Origin: an uncultured Saprospiraceae bacterium
Lineage (GTDB): Bacteria; Bacteroidota; Bacteroidia; Chitinophagales; Saprospiraceae
DNA length: 40,184 bases
Reading direction: 5' to 3'
Assembly: GCA_938015595.1 (NCBI GenBank)
Contig: CALLPI010000022.1
Span: 1 to 40,184 of the forward strand
Shown here: positions 34,423 through 40,184 of the stretch, piece by piece
Layout: each line of letters begins with the position of its first letter
Numbering within the stretch: position 1 is the stretch's first letter
Notes under the pieces: generated by a model
What the model saw: the letters and a program-made list of their open reading frames with translations, nothing else
What the model was told of the DNA's origin: nothing
Databases searched by the model: none
Position numbers and translations under genes: made by a program

Positions 34423-36843
34423 TTAGTTGACTTCTTTTCGGAAGTTGAGCAGTTCGCCCAAGCGGAAGAAGGCCTGTTCCCACTCGGCGCTGCTGAACAT
34501 CCAGTCGCCGTTTTTGTAGCCCTTGAATAAAGAATAAAACACATTCTGGCTCTTCCACCAATCGGGTTTGAGGGGCATTTCCTGGAGGATTTCCAGTACT
34601 TGTATAAGTTTTTCCAGGTTTCGCAGGGGTGTTTCTGGCTTTTCCAGGGCTTTGACTTCGCGGTACACGCGCTCGCTGATGGCCAGCAGGAGCCTGGGTT
34701 CGTTGGTATAGGAGAAGCCCCAGGTGCTCATTTCATTGGCTAGGCGTTTGAGTTCGCGAATGCGCAGGCCGTCGTATTCAAAGAAAGTTTGCAGGTCATG
34801 GTTGATGATAAACTGGGCTGCGTGTTGCCATCCAGGGGGAGTAGGCATGCCGTTTCGGACAATGCCAACCATGAGTTGATAATTGTCAGTATAGATATCC
34901 CGGAAGCCGCGCTCAATCTGGCGAAGACTCTTTTCGGCGATGAGTTCGAGAATTTTGCGCTTTTCGTCCTTGAACAGGTGGTCAATGGAGTACTTGTCGG
35001 GGCCAAAATACTCTTGCATGATGCCAATGACGCCGGCGAGGTCAGGCAGAAGAAAGGCTTGGCGTGCGCGCTCGTGCATGGCGTTGAATTGCGAGCGGCT
35101 CATGTTGAGCGATATATTGCCGATGATGTTTTGCTGCCCCAAGTATAAGGTGGCAAAGCTGAAGTGTTTTTCGGAGTATGTTACCTTGGACTTGACCACA
35201 GTACGGCCTATAGCCAGGCGCAGGATACCGGCTTCGAGACGCTCAAAGTCTTCGCTCTCAGCAATGTAGTTGAACAACTCGATGCGTTCTGGGTACTCTT
35301 CAAACAAGGAAGAGACCGCCACATGCATACCTACCCGCTGGAGGTTTACCCGGGCGGGTTCTATGTTTTTGACATAGCTGGCCGCGCCATTTTCGTATTT
35401 GTTGCTGGGTGCTTTGGCCAGTATTTGTACAAAGGTGTCGCGTAGGTCGGTACCGTTGCTCACCTGCGCAGCGTAGTACATGGCGCGGTCGGCGTACTGG
35501 AGTATCTGGTTGGTTTCGATGCCTGAGATTTCGTCAAAAAACCATCCGCAAGAGGTGAACATCAGCATGGCATTGCGCTGAATTTCCATCAAGCGCATAA
35601 GCTTCATTTTATCGGCGCCGGATATGACAACTTTGGCATGGCGCTGAATAAATGTAGCCACATTGTTGTCATTCCGATTGAGCAGCACATGGATGTAGTC
35701 ATTTCGGGCCTCCCACACGTCGTGCAGTAGCGTGCTGGCATGTTGTTCGTAAATGGTGGCCAGTTCGTCGCGTAGCCAGTTGAGGGCGTCGCGCAGGGGG
35801 CCTCGCCAGGCTTGCGTCCAGCCGGGATGGCCGCCAGTGTTGCACCCGCAGTTGCTCCGCCAGCGCTCCACGCCATGTATGCAGCTCCAGGAGCTATTTT
35901 CGTGTATGAGCGCCTCAAACTGTGGCGGGCACAACTCCAGAAACTGCCCGTAGTTGGTGATACGCGCCAAGCGGCTTTCTTCAATAGTGTGCAGGCAATC
36001 GGCCAAGGCCATTTCGCCATAGCGATGGTGGTGACCGTAACTTTCGCCGTCGGTAGCGATGTGGGCGAGTTGGAGGGCGTCGTTATCATCAAAGACCTCC
36101 AGCAGGGAGGCGGCAAAGTGCTTACCGTTGTTGAGCAAGCCTTTGAAAGCTACGGCTTGGGCTAGCTCGCCATGGTATAAGAACAGCGCAATACTACGCC
36201 CCGAGGGTAGGCGGCACAGATAGGGGATGCGGGTGTCCAGGTTACCCTCGTGCACCGGGCGCCAGTCGGCATCGCCTAATCGGCGCACCGCTTTTACCTG
36301 GCGAGGCGCTAGTATGGTGAAAGCAATACCGTGCTCCGCCAGGACTTCCAGGGTTTCGGTGTCCACAGCGGTTTCGGCCAGCCACATCCCTTCGGGTTTG
36401 CGGCCAAAGCGGTACTCAAAGTCGGCAATGCCCCAGCGCACTTGAGTTTCCTTGTCGCGCTGGTTAGCCAGGGGCATGATGAGGTGGCTATGTACCTGAG
36501 CCAGTGCCGAGCCGTGGCCGCCGAAGCGCACTTGGCTCACTTTATCGGCTTCGAGGATTGCAGCATAGGTTTCGGGGTCGGCTTGTTCAAGCCAGGAGAG
36601 TAGGGTGGGGCCAAAGTTGAAACTAATGCGCCCATAGTTGTTGGTGATGCGCATTATCTTGCCTTGGGCATCGAGAATGCGGGCCGCGGCGTTGGGCGCG
36701 TAGCATTCATAGTTAATGCGGGCGTTCCAGTCGTGAAAAGGCGATGCCGAGTCCTGCATTTCCACTATTTCCAGCCAAGCATTTTCGCGGGGCGGCTGGT
36801 AGAAATGGCCATGGATGCAAACGTATTTGTTGGTCGTGTTCAT
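34423..36843 (-). CDS. GH57-family glycoside hydrolase with DUF3536 domain
   Basis: The 806-residue, apparently cytoplasmic protein starts MNTTNKYVCIHGHFYQPPRENAW, with the GH57 motif-1 histidines His11 and His13. The putative nucleophile is Glu157 in EGMWLAETAVD, and the general acid is Asp265 in IATDGESYGHHHR. The DUF3536 part begins about residue 300 with SSWSCIHGVERWRSNCGCNTGG and runs to the C-terminus. GH57 enzymes act on alpha-1,4/1,6-glucans (amylase, 4-alpha-glucanotransferase or branching activities); which of these applies is not clear. The ATG at 36843 is chosen over one 36 codons upstream because a perfect -7 box lies between them. yraN follows closely. Confidence 0.88.
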   Translation of the reverse strand: MNTTNKYVCIHGHFYQPPRENAWLEIVEMQDSASPFHDWNARINYECYAPNAAARILDAQGKIMRITNNYGRISFNFGPTLLSWLEQADPETYAAILEADKVSQVRFGGHGSALAQVHSHLIMPLANQRDKETQVRWGIADFEYRFGRKPEGMWLAETAVDTETLEVLAEHGIAFTILAPRQVKAVRRLGDADWRPVHEGNLDTRIPYLCRLPSGRSIALFLYHGELAQAVAFKGLLNNGKHFAASLLEVFDDNDALQLAHIATDGESYGHHHRYGEMALADCLHTIEESRLARITNYGQFLELCPPQFEALIHENSSWSCIHGVERWRSNCGCNTGGHPGWTQAWRGPLRDALNWLRDELATIYEQHASTLLHDVWEARNDYIHVLLNRNDNNVATFIQRHAKVVISGADKMKLMRLMEIQRNAMLMFTSCGWFFDEISGIETNQILQYADRAMYYAAQVSNGTDLRDTFVQILAKAPSNKYENGAASYVKNIEPARVNLQRVGMHVAVSSLFEEYPERIELFNYIAESEDFERLEAGILRLAIGRTVVKSKVTYSEKHFSFATLYLGQQNIIGNISLNMSRSQFNAMHERARQAFLLPDLAGVIGIMQEYFGPDKYSIDHLFKDEKRKILELIAEKSLRQIERGFRDIYTDNYQLMVGIVRNGMPTPPGWQHAAQFIINHDLQTFFEYDGLRIRELKRLANEMSTWGFSYTNEPRLLLAISERVYREVKALEKPETPLRNLEKLIQVLEILQEMPLKPDWWKSQNVFYSLFKGYKNGDWMFSSAEWEQAFFRLGELLNFRKEVN

Positions 36844-36849
36844 CACCTG

Positions 36850-36857
36850 CAAAAGTA
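36850..36857 (-). promoter_or_regulatory. -7 box directly before the GH57 gene
   Basis: The minus strand reads TACTTTTG, a perfect TAnnTTTG, ending six bases before the ATG at 36843. The transcript would be nearly leaderless. No -33 TTG was found at the usual distance. Confidence 0.35.
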
Positions 36858-37610
36858 GGTTTTTGACGGGAAAAGCCGGCTGCTGGAGCACCCACAATGA
36901 ATTAAAGTCTGCTTTCTTTGGCCAAAATGCGTATTCTTCATCTCGTTTCAATCGCTGATTTTCACGTACTGGACTAAGTACTTCTGGCTAGAACATCTGC
37001 GAACAATACTACATTCGGAGAAGGCAATTACGTCTCCGCAAAGGGAAGCACCTTGAGTGGTATAGTTTTGAAGCCCACACAAGGGCTTACTGCGGGCTGC
37101 CAAAGACAGGAGCTATTGTACCACTCGCATGGCCTGAGCATAGCAGCCTCATCGTCCGCATGGCTGGCAAGGGGTATCTCATCAAAACAAGAATTTACTA
37201 CTGCGAGCACCAGTTTACCACTGGCAAAACCACTGTATGATGCGGAGAAGCGGCAGGAGTAAAGCAGCATGGTGCACTGAGTGGGCTTATTTGTGCCTGA
37301 ACTGAACCGATTGATGACAATCACACCGGCTCAATTTCCGGTATTCGTACGCTGTCGAGTGGGGGCGGGTATTAATTTCGCGTTAAACCTCTGGCTGGCG
37401 GACAGTTATTCTTTAAAACGCTTGATCAAGCCAAGACGCGCATTTCATTATTGGCGGCAAGTGATAATCAAAGGATTTTGGTGTGTGATGAAAGGCGCAT
37501 CCCTTGGCTTACCCGAGTTCAAATTGTTAATTTTTTAATATGATTGCTTTTGCACGTTCCACATAAAGTGAATAACTTGTCGTTGTATTTTCAAAAAACT
37601 CTCTTGCCTC
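36858..37610. other. Gene-poor region upstream of the large outer-membrane protein gene
   Basis: About 750 bases carry no gene that I can support. A 98-codon frame exists on the minus strand (37028-37324), but its sequence resembles no family I know and its start is unclear. A -7 box lookalike (TAGTTTTG, 37063-37070) has no -33 partner. The right part (37500-37610) is A/T-rich and holds the likely promoter of the next gene. The region may be a decayed gene or regulatory spacer. Confidence 0.45.
37524..37552 (+). promoter_or_regulatory. Candidate promoter of the large outer-membrane protein gene
   Basis: TTG (37524-37526), an 18-base spacer and TGCTTTTG (37545-37552; one mismatch to TAnnTTTG) lie about 60 bases upstream of the ATG at 37611 within an A/T-rich stretch. 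Confidence 0.35.
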
Positions 37611-40184
37611 ATGAAAACCGCTACGCAATTCCTTGCACTCGCATGGGCTGCATTACTTGCACTCCCAATTCATGCTCAAATGACCCTGGGCGCTCGCCAG
37701 GGCGACTATACCCTCGGTATCAATGGTGGATTCGCCTATCAATCGAGCGACATCCGTAATGGCGGCGACGGTGGGGGCTTTGGCCTCACCCTAGGGCGCA
37801 CACTATTGGCCAGCCCCAACGCCCCGCTTTCCGTAGAAGCCCGTGGCCGCCTGCTATATGCTCGCACTTTCGGCCTAGACCCCTTCCGCTCGTTCAGCAT
37901 TGACAAAAACAAAGCTCTCAACGGCAACCGCGACCTCAACTACCTCAACTATCCTACCAGCCTAGACGTGCCTCAAGGGTTTGTATTCCAAAATCATCGC
38001 ACTACCCATGGTGAAATAGGGCTGGAGGCGGTCTTCACCCTGGAAGAACTGCGCCGCAAGACTGGCTTTATGGTCTCAGTTTTTGGCGGCTTGGGCCTCA
38101 ATGGTTACCATGCGAAAATTGACCAGGCCGACATTGATGGCCGCGAATACTACGAAGCTTATGCGCGGCTCAATACTAACCGCCCTGTCTCTGCTGTCTT
38201 GCGCGACCTCAAAGATGACATCCTTGACGGCACTTACGAATCCAACGCCGATGGCTTTGACAACTTTCCCAAGTTCCGCCTCATGCCCTCTGTGGGCGCA
38301 GAACTGGGCATACACCTCTCCCGATCGCTTATTTTGCAGGCTGGCCACCGCATTACCTTCTCTGGCACTGATCAACTGGACGGTCAGCAGTGGGCCTCCC
38401 AGGACCGCGATATCTATCACTACACTCACTTCGGCCTGACTTACCGCTTCCGACCGCCAGCGCGCCCCGAAATCCTGCCGCCGTTTATTGAAATTGTATC
38501 CCCGCTCACACGCCCCCACTACACTCGCGACCCCAACGGCGTGGTGCTGGCCAATGTACGCAACGTACACAATCCTTCCGAAATCACTTGCACCGTAAAC
38601 GGCCGCAACATACCCTTTCGCCTCAGCGGTGACCGCCTGGCTATGGATTTCCCGCTTCAGTTCGGCTCCAACAACATAGTCATCACTGCCCGCAACCGCG
38701 CTGGTATGGCCAATGCCGACGCCCTCATCATCCTGGAGCAAATTGCACCACCGCCTCCGCCCGTTGGCAATGCACCGCGCATCAACATCACCAACCCGCC
38801 TGGGCGCAACGCCACCGTAGCAGAGCAAAACTTTGCCCTGCGTGCTACCCTTACAGAAGTATTCGACCGCAATGATATTGACCTAACCCTTGACGGTGCA
38901 CGCCGCACCGACTTTAACTTCGACTCCAGAAGCGGCACACTCACACTCAACCTCTACTTGCGCGAAGGCGTAAACCGGGTGCGTATCACCGCTCGCAATA
39001 GCTTTGGCACTAACACCGCCGATGCCGATATCGTATATGAGCCACGCCGCTTGCAACCCGCCGTGCGCATACTGGAGCCTGCCAACCGCAGTGAAGTGAC
39101 CAACAGCCAGGTCAATTTGCGTGCCGAAGTTCGCTATGTGGAAACCAAAGAACAGATTTTCATCTACGTCAATGGCCGCGAGCGCCGCGACTTCGCCTTT
39201 GACCCTGCCCGCGAAACTCTCACAGCCAGTATACCCCTCACAGAAGGCAACAATACCATAGAGGTACAGGCGCGCAATCGCAGCGGCGAAGCCCGCGACA
39301 ACATCAGCCTTACCTACCGCCTGCCTGTGCGCAACCTCCCGCCCACTGTACAAATCACTGCGCCAGCTACTACAAGCTCTTCTACCTCTGCTTCTACATC
39401 CAACATCGAAGCCATCACTCGCAACGTGATGCGCCGCACAGACGTGAGTTTCTTTGTCAACGGCGTTCAGTCCAATATCTTCAACTTTGATGAGGCAAAC
39501 GGCCGTTTCAGTGCTACTGTCAACCTCGTACCTGGCAACAACGAAGTGACCATTCGCGTGGCTAATGCCAACGGCTCCGATCAGGCGGCAGTGACCATTC
39601 GCCGCACGGAAAAACCTGATCTACCCGAAACACCCCGAGTGCGCATCACTAGCCCAACCAACCAAGCTATACTAGAGCGCAACACTGCCGAGGTACGCGC
39701 TGTAATAGATAACGTCAGCGACCGCAACAACATGCGCCTACTGGTCAATGGCACTCGTCAAGATAACTTTACCTTCACGCCCCGCACCCGTGAACTTAGC
39801 GCTACCGTACCCCTCGGGGAAGGTAACAACACCATCCGCGTAGAAGCTAGCACACCCAATGGCAACGCCGCTGACGAGGTGAACGTACGCTACCGACGCC
39901 CTACCACGCCGCCTGTAGTGACCATCATTGCACCCGAAAACAACGGCAGTACCACCAACTCCAACATTACCCTGCGCGCCCGCGTGCAACACGTAACCAA
40001 TAAAAACCAAGTAACGGTATCGCTCAATGGCAGCAATGTCAGCATCTTTAGCTTCAATGCCGGCACCGGCGAAATCACCGCCGAACTCACCCTGACTGAG
40101 GGCAACAACACCGTGCGCGTACGCGCTACCAATCAGGACGGCAGCGATGAAAAATCAGTAAACATCACCTACCGCCGCCCTACG
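37611..40184 (+). CDS. Large outer-membrane protein: N-terminal beta-barrel plus Ig-like repeat array (3' partial)
   Basis: The frame starts at ATG 37611 and stays open for 858 codons to the window edge. Residues 1-22 are a signal peptide (MKTATQFLALAWAALLALPIHA). Residues about 24-285 look like an outer-membrane beta-barrel: alternating aromatic/polar strands such as YTLGINGGFAYQ, GFGLTLGRTLL, LSVEARGRLLYAR, GFMVSVFGGLGLNGY and SLILQAGHRITF, ending YHYTHFGLTYRFRP. After a PPFIEIVSP junction, at least six Ig-like units of about 93-99 residues follow, each with VxIxxP at the start, a central NG-F-F pattern and EGNNT-V-V-A-N near the end. The order signal-barrel-Ig array recalls intimin/invasin-type inverse autotransporters. 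No sorting domain is visible because the C-terminus is outside the window. Confidence 0.85.
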   Translation, partial: MKTATQFLALAWAALLALPIHAQMTLGARQGDYTLGINGGFAYQSSDIRNGGDGGGFGLTLGRTLLASPNAPLSVEARGRLLYARTFGLDPFRSFSIDKNKALNGNRDLNYLNYPTSLDVPQGFVFQNHRTTHGEIGLEAVFTLEELRRKTGFMVSVFGGLGLNGYHAKIDQADIDGREYYEAYARLNTNRPVSAVLRDLKDDILDGTYESNADGFDNFPKFRLMPSVGAELGIHLSRSLILQAGHRITFSGTDQLDGQQWASQDRDIYHYTHFGLTYRFRPPARPEILPPFIEIVSPLTRPHYTRDPNGVVLANVRNVHNPSEITCTVNGRNIPFRLSGDRLAMDFPLQFGSNNIVITARNRAGMANADALIILEQIAPPPPPVGNAPRINITNPPGRNATVAEQNFALRATLTEVFDRNDIDLTLDGARRTDFNFDSRSGTLTLNLYLREGVNRVRITARNSFGTNTADADIVYEPRRLQPAVRILEPANRSEVTNSQVNLRAEVRYVETKEQIFIYVNGRERRDFAFDPARETLTASIPLTEGNNTIEVQARNRSGEARDNISLTYRLPVRNLPPTVQITAPATTSSSTSASTSNIEAITRNVMRRTDVSFFVNGVQSNIFNFDEANGRFSATVNLVPGNNEVTIRVANANGSDQAAVTIRRTEKPDLPETPRVRITSPTNQAILERNTAEVRAVIDNVSDRNNMRLLVNGTRQDNFTFTPRTRELSATVPLGEGNNTIRVEASTPNGNAADEVNVRYRRPTTPPVVTIIAPENNGSTTNSNITLRARVQHVTNKNQVTVSLNGSNVSIFSFNAGTGEITAELTLTEGNNTVRVRATNQDGSDEKSVNITYRRPT
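38475..40184 (+). repeat. Tandem Ig-like coding repeats, at least six units
   Basis: Units begin near 38478, 38775, 39057, 39342, 39633 and 39912, a spacing of about 279-297 bases. They share a start of type P-x-V-x-I-x-x-P, a middle VNG motif followed by F-x-F, and an end GNNT-[IV]-x-V-x-A-x-N-x-x-G. The nucleotide sequences have diverged but GGCAACAACACC-like stretches recur. The last unit is cut by the window edge, so the array is longer. Confidence 0.8.

Noticed and set aside
34409-34561. N-terminal extension of yraN into the GH57/DUF3536 gene
   Set aside because: It is a shadow frame of the GH57 gene. The GTG at 34408 gives the family start.
38076-38828. 250-codon open frame on the minus strand inside the outer-membrane protein gene
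   Set aside because: It is antisense to a clearly coding repeat and barrel region and matches no family. It arises from codon bias of the sense gene.

Overview
This window is a piece of a Bacteroidota chromosome of moderate GC content. It most resembles the Saprospiria group, but that placement is inferred from gene style and not from a marker phylogeny. Three kinds of evidence point to Bacteroidota. First, there are type IX secretion (T9SS) sorting domains of both kinds: a type B (CHU_C-like) tail on the first protein and a type A tail on a subtilase. Second, several promoters match the Bacteroidota consensus TTG/TTTG-N19-21-TAnnTTTG. Third, the family repertoire fits: GTP-type PEP carboxykinase, a SCO/DUF420/CPMC-type oxidase-maturation trio, DUF2752 next to a dispanin, TIGR02757 and DUF3536-GH57. 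No transposase, integrase, phage gene, CRISPR array, rRNA or tRNA was recognised. The region looks like core chromosome with ordinary gene density.

Layout from left to right. 1-2321: the 3' end of a large secreted T9SS type B protein, coupled to a DUF2201/VWA-like putative metallopeptidase. 2402-3861: a three-gene membrane cluster for cytochrome oxidase biogenesis (SCO-like, DUF420, small CPMCRMS protein). 3889-8587: pckG and lon, divergently transcribed. 8789-12379: an OPT-family transporter and a GH37 trehalase. 12481-15621: subtilase, gcvH and a TonB-like energy transducer, closed by a strong bidirectional hairpin. 15708-19765: an RhlE-type DEAD-box helicase diverging from a class A penicillin-binding protein. 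19785-23496: a histidine kinase/response regulator pair and a probably surface-exposed beta-helix lipoprotein. 23638-27119: a glycosyltransferase, then a tightly packed TIGR02757-TauE/SafE-radical SAM operon. 27120-28509: a long non-coding leader with a strong promoter and a foldable RNA, then a TPR protein. 28524-33094: DUF2752 and dispanin genes, then ilvB and ilvD. 33276-36843: queE, yraN and a GH57/DUF3536 enzyme. 37611-40184: the start of a very large outer-membrane protein made of a beta-barrel followed by at least six Ig-like repeats, running off the right edge.

Functionally the window mixes central metabolism (gluconeogenesis, branched-chain amino acids, glycine cleavage, trehalose and alpha-glucan breakdown), envelope construction (PBP1A, TonB, OPT transporter, glycosyltransferase, lipoprotein, outer-membrane adhesin-like protein), protein quality control (Lon) and RNA metabolism (DEAD-box helicase, QueE). 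The most interesting unexplained items are the structured non-coding RNA candidate at about 27274-27445, the barrel-plus-Ig-array protein at the right edge, a SCO-like protein with no cysteine at all, and a canonical EF-hand loop inserted into the DUF420 membrane protein beside it.
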